Positions 1-8,176 of a DNA stretch of 22,950 nucleotides are shown piece by piece (positions within the stretch are counted from its first letter, which is position 1; every line of letters starts with the position of its first letter). Below the pieces are notes generated by a model. It searched no databases, was not told the origin of the DNA, and saw nothing but the letters and a program-made list of their open reading frames with translations. This DNA comes from CAYNNP01 sp964398215 (GTDB lineage Bacteria; Planctomycetota; Planctomycetia; Pirellulales; Pirellulaceae), in NCBI GenBank assembly GCA_964398215.1, contig CAYNNP010000088.1, positions 1 through 22,950 of the forward strand, in the 5' to 3' direction. The translations under genes were made by a program, and so were the position numbers.

Positions 1-36
1 GCCCCGGTTATTGACGGTTGCGCTCGAAACCGGGGC
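1..36. repeat. Inverted repeat / hairpin at window edge
   Basis: GCCCCGGTT (1-9) is the exact reverse complement of AACCGGGGC (28-36), giving a 9-bp GC-rich stem with an 18-base loop. There is no T-run after it, so it is not a classical terminator on the plus strand. It could be an intergenic palindromic repeat, or the end of a terminator for a gene to the left of the window. The left arm begins at base 1, so the element may be longer than can be seen. Confidence 0.5.
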
Positions 37-130
37 TATCGCCCTGCGGCTCAGTAAATCAACAAGCTCTTAAGACTTCCGCCACGCTTTTCAACCAAGT
101 TGCCTTTTTCAGCCGTCGCAATTTGAAAAA

Positions 131-160
131 CTGACTTACACCGCGGGCTTCGTCTATAAT
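131..160 (+). promoter_or_regulatory. Sigma-70-like promoter for the DUF1080 gene
   Basis: A perfect -10 hexamer TATAAT lies at 155-160. A weak -35 (CTGACT, 131-136, four of six matches to TTGACA) stands 18 bases upstream. This would start transcription near 167 and leave a leader of about 40 bases before the ATG at 206. The -10 is convincing; the -35 is only suggestive. Confidence 0.4.
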
Positions 161-205
161 CGACGCCCCTTCCAACCGTCTCGCCAAATAATGTGAGTTG
201 CTACG

Positions 206-1642
206 ATGCGAATGTTTGTCAGTCTCGGACTCCTAGTTACCAGTGTCACCATCGGCTTGGCTCAAGAAGCAAAGCCTGACGCAAATAAAACTGCGGCATC
301 GCGTGCTCAAGCGATCTTGGATGCTGCCGAGTGGTCCACGATTTTCAACGGCAAGGATTTGAGCGGCTGGAAAGGCGACACCAAGGGCTATGTCGCCGAA
401 GACGGAATGTTGGTCTGCAAGAAGGGCGGCCACAATTTGATGACCGAATCACAGTATTCGGATTTTGCATTCCATTTTGAATTCAAACTCGAAGAGAGTG
501 GTAACAACGGCGTTGGTATTCGTGTTCCCGAAGGTGGGCATCCAGCGAAAGACGGAATGGAAATCCAAATCCTTGATCACAACGGCTCGCGGTATGGTGG
601 TGATGCGGAGATGGAAAATGGAAAGACACGGCGGCTCAGTTGGCTCAAACCGTGGCAATTCCATGGATCGATCTACGGAATCACCCCATCAAAAACTGGC
701 TATTTAAAACCGGTCGGAGAGTGGAATACCGAAACGATTATCGCAATCGAAGATCATGTGATGGTGATTTTGAATGGCGCCGTCATTGTTGATGCCTTCC
801 TTGAAAAATCGACTGCCATTGGCAATCCGAATCACATGGGCATGAAAAGCAAATCGGGGCACATTGTTTTGGCGGGACACAACGACCGCGTCGAGTTCCG
901 CAATCTAAAGGTCGCCGACTACACGGTTGCTCCACCAATCCCGCGCACCAGCGCTGACAACACTCCGCCAGCTGGTTTTCAAGCCTTGTTTAACGGCAAG
1001 GATCTAGCGGGCTGGAAAGGGCTTGCGCACAAAAATGCAACCCAACGACGCGCCTTGAAAGGGGCTGAACTCTCCGAAGCGCAGGCGACTGCTGACAAAT
1101 CAATGAACGAGCATTGGCGAGTCGAAGAAAGCGTTTTGACCTATGACGGGAAAGGCCAAAGTTTGTGTACAGCAAAGGACTACGGTGACTTTGAAATGTA
1201 CGTGGACTGGAAAATTCCTCCCGGCGCGGACTCTGGAATCTACTTGCGGGGAACGCCACAGATTCAAATTTGGGACCCATGGGATCTGCGCGACAAGAAA
1301 CAGAAAGGTGCACTAGAGTCCCCCGAACAATGGGTAAAGTCCTATAAAAACGGACGTAATCTTGGGTCGGGCGGTTTATGGAACAACAAACGATGGCGCA
1401 ACGCGCCTTTGGTTTTAGCGGACAACAAGGCTGGTGAGTGGAACACCTTTTTAGTTCGGATGGTGGGCGAGAAAGTTTCGATTTGGCTGAACAAGAAACT
1501 GATCGTCAATCGTGTCATTCTAGAAAACTATTGGGACAAGACAGGGCTAACTCCAATTCCGCGAGCCGATCAGATTGAACTACAGCACCATGGCAGCGTG
1601 TTGTACTTCAAGAATATTTATCTGCGAGAATTGCCTTACTAA
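206..1642 (+). CDS. Secreted protein with two DUF1080 (3-keto-disaccharide hydrolase) domains
   Basis: This 478-residue protein starts with a signal peptide (about residues 1-19, hydrophobic VSLGLLVTSVTIGLA, likely cut before or after Q20). Two copies of the DUF1080 domain follow, now named 3-keto-disaccharide hydrolase, a concanavalin/LamG-like beta-sandwich. Copy 1 runs from about 44 to 237 and opens with FNGKDLSGWKG (47-57). Copy 2 runs from about 258 to 477 and opens with FNGKDLAGWKG (262-272). Each copy has the inner EIQILDH- or QIQIWD-type strand (copy 1 about 119-125) and closes with a VEFRNLKV- or LYFKNIYL-type strand. Family members act on 3-keto-glycosides or serve as sugar-binding modules in planctomycete polysaccharide breakdown. 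Placement in the periplasm or outside the cell is inferred from the signal peptide. The gene has its own promoter-like site and faces the zinc-ribbon gene, with 31 bases between the stop codons. Substrate is unknown, and one copy may only bind. Confidence 0.9.
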   Translation: MRMFVSLGLLVTSVTIGLAQEAKPDANKTAASRAQAILDAAEWSTIFNGKDLSGWKGDTKGYVAEDGMLVCKKGGHNLMTESQYSDFAFHFEFKLEESGNNGVGIRVPEGGHPAKDGMEIQILDHNGSRYGGDAEMENGKTRRLSWLKPWQFHGSIYGITPSKTGYLKPVGEWNTETIIAIEDHVMVILNGAVIVDAFLEKSTAIGNPNHMGMKSKSGHIVLAGHNDRVEFRNLKVADYTVAPPIPRTSADNTPPAGFQALFNGKDLAGWKGLAHKNATQRRALKGAELSEAQATADKSMNEHWRVEESVLTYDGKGQSLCTAKDYGDFEMYVDWKIPPGADSGIYLRGTPQIQIWDPWDLRDKKQKGALESPEQWVKSYKNGRNLGSGGLWNNKRWRNAPLVLADNKAGEWNTFLVRMVGEKVSIWLNKKLIVNRVILENYWDKTGLTPIPRADQIELQHHGSVLYFKNIYLRELPY

Positions 1643-1673
1643 TTCGCGCCGCCAAGGTCCTGAAACTGCGTGC

Positions 1674-2003
1674 TCAACCAATGTGGCCGCAGTTGGGACA
1701 GTCTCCATACCCAAGCGGATAGTAGTGTTCGCCGCATTCGTTAGGGCACGGCTTGGGATCGCCCTGAGGACGGTACGGCTCCCATCCCATTTTCTGGTGG
1801 TGTTTTGTCATCGCGTCCTCTCCGGTTGCAGCCGTTACCTCATGCAGCAGAGCGTCATCATCAGATATCGATCCGTTTGCGCGGAGTGCTTCAATGCGAG
1901 CCAGCGGCGCAAAGGTAACGGATTCTGGTGAACCCCAGGCCTGCCAAGTTGTTTTCTGTTTCATGGCTGATTTTTTGGTAGCTTGATCTCCTGCTTCGGC
2001 CAT
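1674..2003 (-). CDS. Small zinc-ribbon-type protein
   Basis: A 109-residue ORF whose C-terminus carries two CPxC-like knuckles: CPNEC near residue 87 and CPNCGHIG at the very end, the latter a typical zinc-ribbon half. The N-terminal half is soluble, with no signal peptide or membrane segment. I do not recognise the family. It reads as a genuine gene because the metal-binding motif is intact and ends exactly at the stop, and because the ORF fills the gap between two plus-strand genes. The start is uncertain: ATG at 2003 has an AGAGA-like site 8-12 bases upstream, while an in-frame ATG at 1964 (MKQKTTWQAWG) would remove 13 residues. It is divergent from the pqiA-like gene, so the two may share a control region. 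Binding of zinc is inferred; no function is proposed. Confidence 0.6.
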   Translation of the reverse strand: MAEAGDQATKKSAMKQKTTWQAWGSPESVTFAPLARIEALRANGSISDDDALLHEVTAATGEDAMTKHHQKMGWEPYRPQGDPKPCPNECGEHYYPLGYGDCPNCGHIG

Positions 2004-2092
2004 CGAAAATCTCTGGCGAGCTCGAACATCCTATTGCGTTCGTTGGTGCAGTGCAAAAGAATGTTGAGAAACCTGGAGGCACTTTTAAAACC

Positions 2093-2686
2093 ATGTTGAC
2101 CCATCGCGCTTGTCATTGTTGCGGCATGATCCATCGGCTTCCGGTGCTGGATGGCGACCAGCGTGCGATTTGCACGCGGTGCAGTGCCACCATTTACTCA
2201 CCAGGATCGGTTGTTCGTTCGGCCAGTCGAACGGCAGCAGCGTCACTGGGTGCTTTCGTCCTGTTTTGGCCAGCGGTGCTGTTGCCGATTTTAAAGATCA
2301 ACAAACTGGGACAAGAAAGCGAATCCAGCATCTTGGGTGGAGTCATCGAGCTGATACAACACGGCAGCTATTTTGTGGGCGGGGTTGTGATCTTGTTTTC
2401 TATCGTCTTTCCACTGACAAAACTCGTTTTGCTGATCGAATTGAGTTGGTTGGAAATTCTGCATCGGCGACACAAAGCACTGACTCTCCGATTGATGGAA
2501 CACTTGGGCAAGTGGAGCATGATGGATGTGATGTTGCTGGCATTCATGGTCATGCTGGTCAAGCTTGGGAATTTGGTAGAGTTCAGTTTTGGGCCTGCCG
2601 TGGTTGCGTTCACTGGTTGTGTGGCGATGAGTATGCTGGCGTCGCTTTCGTTTGATCCACATGCGATTTGGGAAGACATTGAATGA
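2093..2686 (+). CDS. pqiA: PqiA-like integral membrane protein (half-size)
   Basis: A 197-residue membrane protein of the paraquat-inducible protein A family. It has an N-terminal zinc-ribbon-like pair (CHCC at 7-10, CTRC at 27-30) and then four hydrophobic segments at about 46-66, 93-117, 143-160 and 165-185. Two family signatures are clear: FPLTK at 106-110, and LGKWSMMDVMLLAFMVMLVKLG at 138-159, whose core is GKWSMMDV. E. coli PqiA carries two such units; this one carries one. PqiA proteins work with an MCE partner in lipid trafficking between inner and outer membrane, and the next gene is exactly such a partner, overlapping by ATGA. I chose the ATG at 2093 because GGAGG lies at 2075-2079 and the protein then begins near the Cys motif as in relatives. 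A GTG at 2051 would add 14 residues. Confidence 0.85.
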   Translation: MLTHRACHCCGMIHRLPVLDGDQRAICTRCSATIYSPGSVVRSASRTAAASLGAFVLFWPAVLLPILKINKLGQESESSILGGVIELIQHGSYFVGGVVILFSIVFPLTKLVLLIELSWLEILHRRHKALTLRLMEHLGKWSMMDVMLLAFMVMLVKLGNLVEFSFGPAVVAFTGCVAMSMLASLSFDPHAIWEDIE

Positions 2687-4203
2687 GTGACAAGGAACCT
2701 GATTCGCTCTTGAGTAATGATCAGGCGCGACCTGAAGAAGAATTCCCGCTTGCCAAAGCGAAAGACTCGGCAATGCGAGCACGCAGTTTTGGGCTTTCCA
2801 AAATGTGGTTGGTCACATTGGCCTGCTTGGTGTTGGCGGTTGGACTGGTCTGGTATTCAGTCGAAGATTCGGGCCCTCAGGTGAACTTGCATTTCAAGCA
2901 GGGCTATGGGCTGAAGTCCGGTGACGCGGTTCGGCACCGTGGAATTGATATTGGCAAAGTAAAGGATGTGCGTTTGTCGGACGATTTGTCTGGCATCACG
3001 GTTGTGGCAGAATTAAAACCGTCAGCGGAAGGCGTTGCGCGAGCGGGAGCCAGGTTTTGGATTGTGCGTCCACGCTTAGATGTGACTGGCGTAAGCGGTT
3101 TGGAAACCGCAGTGGGTTCAAAGTACATTGCGGTTGTGCCATCACCGATGCCAAGCCCCGTTTTCAAAGACGACTTTGTTGGACTGGAGTCGCAACCGGT
3201 CGATCAACTTGGTGAAGGCGGATTGGAGTTGGTCCTGCGTGGCGACAAAAAGTACGGCGTTAGTCCTGGTTCGCCGGTTACATGGCGTGGCATCGAAGTT
3301 GGTGAAGTCGTGTCGAGTACTTTGTCGCCAGACGCGTTGTATGTTGATACGCGAATACGTATCGAAGCGGATCATCAGCGACTAGTAACCCGGCAGACGA
3401 AGTTTTGGTCTTCCAGTGGCATCCACGTCGACGTGGGAGTTTCGGGCGTCGAAATCGACTTGGAATCTCTCTCGACGATCGCGCGGGGCGGTGTGGCATT
3501 CATCACACCGGGCGAGATTGGCGAAGATACCGATGTGCACGCGGGCGACATTTTCGTTTTGCACGAAGAAGAAGATGATTCTTGGACGGAAGAAGCGACC
3601 GCGATTGATCTACTGGAAGTGCATCCGCCTTCGATTGTTCAATTGAAAGCGGTTTGGAAAAAGTCATTGCTAGGGTTTGCACGCAAAAAACAAAAATCAG
3701 CTTTGGGAATCTTGATCGGCGATCCAAACGCACCGGTGGCTTTGGTGCCTACCGATTTTGTGGTTCCGCCGACGGAGGCCATCGAAGGCTCTTTTGGTTT
3801 GCTGGCGATCATTGACGGACGTGAAGTTGCTTTGGCGTCAATTGAGTCTCCGGGTGAGCAGCGACTCGCGTCATTGCCGTTGCGGGCCGCCGATGGAAAA
3901 GACGTTTCATTGGCTGTATCCAAGAAAACTCGATTTCGAGTAGCCGAAGACATCGAGGACTGTTTTGCAGTTAGGACCAGTGGTGCCGATTCGCATCTCG
4001 TTTTGGAGACGATTGGCAAGCACGAGTTGACCGTTGACGAAGGCAATTGGCGGTGGAGCAAAAATGGGCTTAGCAGTGATGTTTGGCATGGTGCCCCCGT
4101 GGTTTCGACCGCTGACGAAAAGATCGTTGGGATACTTTCGCTGTCGGATGACCATACGATGGTGATTCCGATCAATGCACAAGAACTTGGACGAATAAAT
4201 TAA
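2683..4203 (+). CDS. MCE-domain (PqiB/MlaD-type) lipid transport protein with a protease-like C-terminus
   Basis: A 506-residue protein whose ATG overlaps the pqiA-like stop codon, so the two are probably co-translated. After a charged cytoplasmic tail comes one membrane anchor (about 42-59). Two MCE domains follow, at about 65-155 (GLKSGDAVRHRGIDIGKV at 76-93) and about 180-275 (GVSPGSPVTWRGIEVGEV at 192-209). MCE proteins form rings or tubes that carry lipids across the periplasm; PqiB itself has three MCE domains. The rest (about 320-503) is not MCE. It reads as a degenerate trypsin/HtrA-like barrel: ALVPTDFV (353-360) where the His motif would be, EVALASI (381-387) followed by LPLR (398-401), and HGAPVV (469-474) then KIVGIL (480-485) where GxSGGPV would be. 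All three catalytic positions appear replaced. The MCE call is firm; the protease-fold reading is inference. Confidence 0.85.
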   Translation: MSDKEPDSLLSNDQARPEEEFPLAKAKDSAMRARSFGLSKMWLVTLACLVLAVGLVWYSVEDSGPQVNLHFKQGYGLKSGDAVRHRGIDIGKVKDVRLSDDLSGITVVAELKPSAEGVARAGARFWIVRPRLDVTGVSGLETAVGSKYIAVVPSPMPSPVFKDDFVGLESQPVDQLGEGGLELVLRGDKKYGVSPGSPVTWRGIEVGEVVSSTLSPDALYVDTRIRIEADHQRLVTRQTKFWSSSGIHVDVGVSGVEIDLESLSTIARGGVAFITPGEIGEDTDVHAGDIFVLHEEEDDSWTEEATAIDLLEVHPPSIVQLKAVWKKSLLGFARKKQKSALGILIGDPNAPVALVPTDFVVPPTEAIEGSFGLLAIIDGREVALASIESPGEQRLASLPLRAADGKDVSLAVSKKTRFRVAEDIEDCFAVRTSGADSHLVLETIGKHELTVDEGNWRWSKNGLSSDVWHGAPVVSTADEKIVGILSLSDDHTMVIPINAQELGRIN

Positions 4204-4289
4204 GGTCCTATTCGGATTGCCAATGTTCGGCAACAATATTTGCGACACAGACACCGTACCGATGCTAAATCGCATTTTGTATTCAACGC

Positions 4290-5144
4290 ATGACAACCCA
4301 ACCCGCTGACTGGCCCAAACGCGTATCCATCATTGGCGTTGGCTTGCTAGGTGGAAGTGTCGCACTCGCGATCAAGCAAGCGATGCCCCAGTGCCAGATC
4401 GTGGGGTTCAGTCGCACCGCCAAAAAGCGAGAATTTTTGCTCCAAGCAGGGATCGTTGATCGCACGGCCGACACCGTCCAAGCGGCTTGTGAGCATGCCG
4501 ATGTCGTGGTGGTGGCTTCGTTGGTTGATCAGATCGCGACGATCGCCAAACAAGCCGCAGCTGTGACTAACGAGCAATGTTTGATCACGGATGTTGGCAG
4601 CACCAAGGCAACGATTGTTACTGAGACAGAAGATTGTCCCATTACAACATCAAAGTTTGTGGCGGCCCACCCGATTGCCGGTTCAGAGAAAACCGGAGCA
4701 GAGAATGCGACGGCGGATTTGTTTAAAGGGAAAGTCGTTGTGTTGACGCCGAGCAAGCTAACACCTAGCGAGCAGGTTCGGCGCGCCACCGATTTCTGGC
4801 AGTTGACTGGCGGTAAAGTAATCCGCATTAGCCCCCAAGACCACGATACGTTTTTGGCTGCGGTTAGTCATGTTCCTCACCTAGTCAGTGCTGCCGTGTC
4901 TCGTTTGACGCCAAGCCAAGCAGGCGACTTGGTCGGCAGTGGATGGCGAGACATCACGAGAGTCGCCGCAGGCGATCCGGACCTCTGGACGGCGATCTGC
5001 CAAGAAAACCGAGCGGCGATCATTAGCGAATTGTCGCGAATCATTGCTGACATGAACGACCTAAAGGCGTTTTTAGAGCGCAAGGATGACAGGGCGTTGA
5101 CGAAGTGGTTGGCAGACGCCAAAACCACCAAAGATAACACATGA
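4290..5144 (+). CDS. tyrA: Prephenate dehydrogenase (TyrA)
   Basis: A 284-residue enzyme that oxidatively decarboxylates prephenate to 4-hydroxyphenylpyruvate with NAD(P)+ (or arogenate to tyrosine) in tyrosine synthesis. It has an N-terminal Rossmann fold with GVGLLGGS at 16-23. It also shows DVGSTK at 101-106, AHPIAGSEKTG at 126-136 with the substrate-site His, HDTFLAAVSHVPHL at 185-198 and GWRDITRVAAGDPDLW at 218-233, all typical of TyrA. The length matches the monofunctional core, with no chorismate mutase and no C-terminal ACT domain, so feedback by tyrosine through an ACT domain is not expected. The start has no obvious Shine-Dalgarno, but it sits just before the nucleotide-binding strand as usual. 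purL follows after 47 bases on the same strand, so they may share a transcript although the pathways differ. Confidence 0.93.
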   Translation: MTTQPADWPKRVSIIGVGLLGGSVALAIKQAMPQCQIVGFSRTAKKREFLLQAGIVDRTADTVQAACEHADVVVVASLVDQIATIAKQAAAVTNEQCLITDVGSTKATIVTETEDCPITTSKFVAAHPIAGSEKTGAENATADLFKGKVVVLTPSKLTPSEQVRRATDFWQLTGGKVIRISPQDHDTFLAAVSHVPHLVSAAVSRLTPSQAGDLVGSGWRDITRVAAGDPDLWTAICQENRAAIISELSRIIADMNDLKAFLERKDDRALTKWLADAKTTKDNT

Positions 5145-5191
5145 TGCCGCGATAGATTCGGCACCAAACATTTCATCTGTGAGAACTAATC

Positions 5192-8134
5192 ATGCCGCTT
5201 TGGCAAATCGATATCTATCCGGCTGACAGCGAAGTAGACCGCGAAGGACAACGCACCGCTGAGGAAATCGCGGAACTGGGCCTTGGCCACGACGTGAGTG
5301 TTGTGTTTGCAAGAACGTTCTTGGTCCAAGGCGACTTTGTTCACGACGAAGCAGTCCGATTAGCCCAGACGCTTTTGTCCGACAGTGTGACCGAGCGGAC
5401 CGTCGTGGCGATCGCTGGCCAAGATTCGTTGAACGAATCTCCGCAGGATCATGAACGCTTGGTCAACGTGATGCCAAAACCGGGTGTGATGGATCCGGTG
5501 GCTAGCAGCACAGCAGACGCAGCCAAAGACGCTGGGATCGAAGTCACCGCCGTGCGGACGATGCGAAAGTACTGGCTGGGCAACGTTGATGATTCCATGA
5601 TGGATTCGATTTGCCGCCGCGCCCTGTCGAATGATTCAATCGAGCAAGTTGTGGTTGGTCCTTTGGAAATGGATCAATTGGATGTTGGCTCGAATTACGA
5701 ATTTCAACTTGTCACAGTTCCAATCCGAGAGCTTGACGATGCGGGCTTGGAGGCGCTCTCGAAAGACGGGCAACTGTATTTGACTTTGGTTGAAATGCAG
5801 ACGATCCGAGATCACTTTGCTTCGATAGGCCGTGACCCGACCGATATTGAGTTGGAATCGGTCGCTCAGACTTGGTCGGAACATTGCAGCCACAAAACGC
5901 TTGCTGGACGGATCAAGTATCGGGGACCCGATGCTGACGGCAAAGCGGATGGCGATCAGCGGCAGTATGAAAACATGCTGAAAGAAACAATCTTTGCGGC
6001 AACGCAACAGATCCGTAAAACTTTGGGTGAAGACGATTGGTGCGTCAGCGTATTTAAAGACAACGCTGGTGTTGTCACCTTTGATGATAATTTTCACGCG
6101 TGCTTTAAAGTAGAAACCCACAACCACCCATCGGCTTTGGAGCCATACGGCGGCGCGAACACAGGAATCGGCGGTGTGATTCGCGATCCGATGGGCACAG
6201 GAATGGGCGCAAAACCAATTTGCAACACAGACGTGTTCTGTTTCGCTCCGCCAGATACTCCCGCCGATTCTTTACCGCCTGGAGTCCTGCATCCTCGCCG
6301 CGTGATGAAGGGCGTTGTTGCCGGAGTTCGTGACTACGGAAACCGAATGGGAATCCCAACGGTTAACGGCGCGGTCTACTTTGACAAGCGATATCTGGGC
6401 AACCCGCTTGTTTACTGTGGCAATGTGGGAATCATCCCTGTTGGAATGGAAGACAAAGAGGTCAAACCGGGCGACCTGATTGTGGCACTGGGTGGGCGTA
6501 CGGGGCGAGACGGTATCCACGGCGCGACGTTCAGTTCTGCGGAACTAACGAGCGAGTCAGAGTCGCTTTCAGGTGGTGCTGTTCAGATAGGCAATGCGAT
6601 CACAGAAAAAATGGTGTTGGATGTGATGATCCAAGCCAGAGATCGCGGACTGTATAACGCTGTTACCGACTGCGGAGCGGGCGGTTTCTCCAGTGCCGTT
6701 GGCGAAATGGGCGAAGATGTTGGCGCCGAAGTCTGGCTAGAGAAAGCTCCGCTGAAGTACGACGGACTCACGTACACAGAGATCTGGATTTCCGAAGCTC
6801 AAGAACGAATGGTCTTTTCTGTTCCACAAGAATCCTGGGATGAATTCAGAACGTTGTGCGAAAGCGAAGGCGTCGAAGCGGCTGCGATCGGTCAGTTCAC
6901 GCCAACGGGTCGCCTGCTGCTGACCTTTCACGGCGAAACTGTTGGCGACGTGTCGATGAAGTTCTTGCATGATGGTCGCCCGCCGGTCATCCGCGATGCC
7001 GTCTACCATCCACCGGCTACCAAGCCGATGACGGTCCCAGCGATGACGCCGGAGCAACACAATCAATCGCTTGTTGCCATTATGGGCAGCTACAATGTGG
7101 CCAGTAAACATTGGGTGATTCGTCAGTACGACCATGAAGTCCAGGCCGGTAGCGTGGTCAAGCCTTTGGTGGGACCGCTGTGTGATGGACCAGGTGATGC
7201 GGCGGTTGTGCGACCATTGATGGACAGTCGCAAAGGATTAGTGATTTCGTGTGGCATGAATCCTCACTATGGCGACTTTGACCCGTATCACATGGCGGCT
7301 TCGGCGATTGACGAGGCGATGCGGAATGCGGTTGCCGTTGGCGCAGACCCAAGCAAGATTGCGATTTTGGATAACTTCTGTTGGGGATATACCGACCGGG
7401 CTGAAACCTTGGGTTCGTTGGTCCGCGCAGCAATCGCATGCCAAGACTTGGCGATCGAATTTGGCACTCCGTTCATTAGTGGCAAAGACAGCTTGAACAA
7501 CGAATTCAGTTACTTTCACGAATCGGGTGAGAAAGAAACGATTTCGATTCCGTCCACGTTGTTGATCAGTGCGATGGGGCAGATCGAAGACGTCGGAAAA
7601 GCGATCACGATGGACGCAAAGAAAGTCGGCAATCTTGTGTATCTTGTTGGCGAAACGAAGCGTGAGCTGGGTGGGTCCCACTTTGGATTGGTCAATGAGC
7701 TGGTTGATGGCGATGTCCCCAAAGTTGTCGCGCCGGTAGCCAAAGCAACATTCGAAACGCTTCACCGCGCTATCGATCAAGGGCTGGTTCGTTCCTGCCA
7801 CGACCTGAGCGAAGGCGGACTGGCTGTTGCCGCGACAGAAATGGCAATGGCCGGCGGACTGGGCATGCAACTGGACATCACAGAGGTCGCAGCAGAAGAA
7901 TTGAGTGCCACAGAGACGCTATTTAGCGAATCAAACACCCGGTTTTTGCTTGAAATCACCGCAGATAATGCCGCAGAGCTGGAAAGCCTGTTTAGTAACA
8001 CAAAAGTCAAACTACTTAGGCTAGGGACGATTACCGATCTTGGGCAGGTTCAGGTAAACTGTGGTGGTCAAGAAACCCTATCGGTTGATATCCAAGAAGC
8101 AAAACAAGCATGGCTATCGCCGCTTGACTGGTAA
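5192..8134 (+). CDS. purL: Phosphoribosylformylglycinamidine synthase, PurS-like/PurL fusion
   Basis: A 980-residue FGAM synthase that makes FGAM from FGAR, ATP and ammonia in purine synthesis. Residues 1 to about 200 read as two PurS-like halves; the second is the clearer (PKPGVMDP at 96-103, then RTMRKYWL at 122-129). The synthetase part follows, with SEHCSHK at 229-235, ETHNHPSALEPYGGA from 308, a glycine-rich segment ending in MGAKPI, SGKDSLNNE near 765 and CHDLSEGGLAVAA near 870. This is the double AIRS-type ATP-grasp layout of PurL. There is no C-terminal glutaminase domain, which the 1300-residue E. coli enzyme has, so a separate PurQ must supply ammonia; none is in this window. The start at 5192 puts the first PurS-like strand (WQIDIYP) right at the N-terminus. 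Confidence 0.95.
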   Translation: MPLWQIDIYPADSEVDREGQRTAEEIAELGLGHDVSVVFARTFLVQGDFVHDEAVRLAQTLLSDSVTERTVVAIAGQDSLNESPQDHERLVNVMPKPGVMDPVASSTADAAKDAGIEVTAVRTMRKYWLGNVDDSMMDSICRRALSNDSIEQVVVGPLEMDQLDVGSNYEFQLVTVPIRELDDAGLEALSKDGQLYLTLVEMQTIRDHFASIGRDPTDIELESVAQTWSEHCSHKTLAGRIKYRGPDADGKADGDQRQYENMLKETIFAATQQIRKTLGEDDWCVSVFKDNAGVVTFDDNFHACFKVETHNHPSALEPYGGANTGIGGVIRDPMGTGMGAKPICNTDVFCFAPPDTPADSLPPGVLHPRRVMKGVVAGVRDYGNRMGIPTVNGAVYFDKRYLGNPLVYCGNVGIIPVGMEDKEVKPGDLIVALGGRTGRDGIHGATFSSAELTSESESLSGGAVQIGNAITEKMVLDVMIQARDRGLYNAVTDCGAGGFSSAVGEMGEDVGAEVWLEKAPLKYDGLTYTEIWISEAQERMVFSVPQESWDEFRTLCESEGVEAAAIGQFTPTGRLLLTFHGETVGDVSMKFLHDGRPPVIRDAVYHPPATKPMTVPAMTPEQHNQSLVAIMGSYNVASKHWVIRQYDHEVQAGSVVKPLVGPLCDGPGDAAVVRPLMDSRKGLVISCGMNPHYGDFDPYHMAASAIDEAMRNAVAVGADPSKIAILDNFCWGYTDRAETLGSLVRAAIACQDLAIEFGTPFISGKDSLNNEFSYFHESGEKETISIPSTLLISAMGQIEDVGKAITMDAKKVGNLVYLVGETKRELGGSHFGLVNELVDGDVPKVVAPVAKATFETLHRAIDQGLVRSCHDLSEGGLAVAATEMAMAGGLGMQLDITEVAAEELSATETLFSESNTRFLLEITADNAAELESLFSNTKVKLLRLGTITDLGQVQVNCGGQETLSVDIQEAKQAWLSPLDW

Positions 8135-8176
8135 CAACCTTCGACCAAGTTCGGCTGAGAAAGAAAAAGAACCCGC

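Noticed and set aside
1575..1931. 118-residue plus-strand ORF across the convergent gene ends
   Set aside because: It overlaps the end of the DUF1080 gene and lies opposite the zinc-ribbon gene, whose Cys motif is intact. Its own sequence shows no motif.
2291..2782. 163-residue minus-strand ORF opposite the pqiA-like gene
   Set aside because: It is a shadow of a well-supported coding region with clear family motifs, and its composition (many His, Gln and Arg) is typical of antisense frames.
7238..7870. 210-residue minus-strand ORF inside purL
   Set aside because: It is antisense to conserved PurL motifs and has no start signal or recognisable domain.
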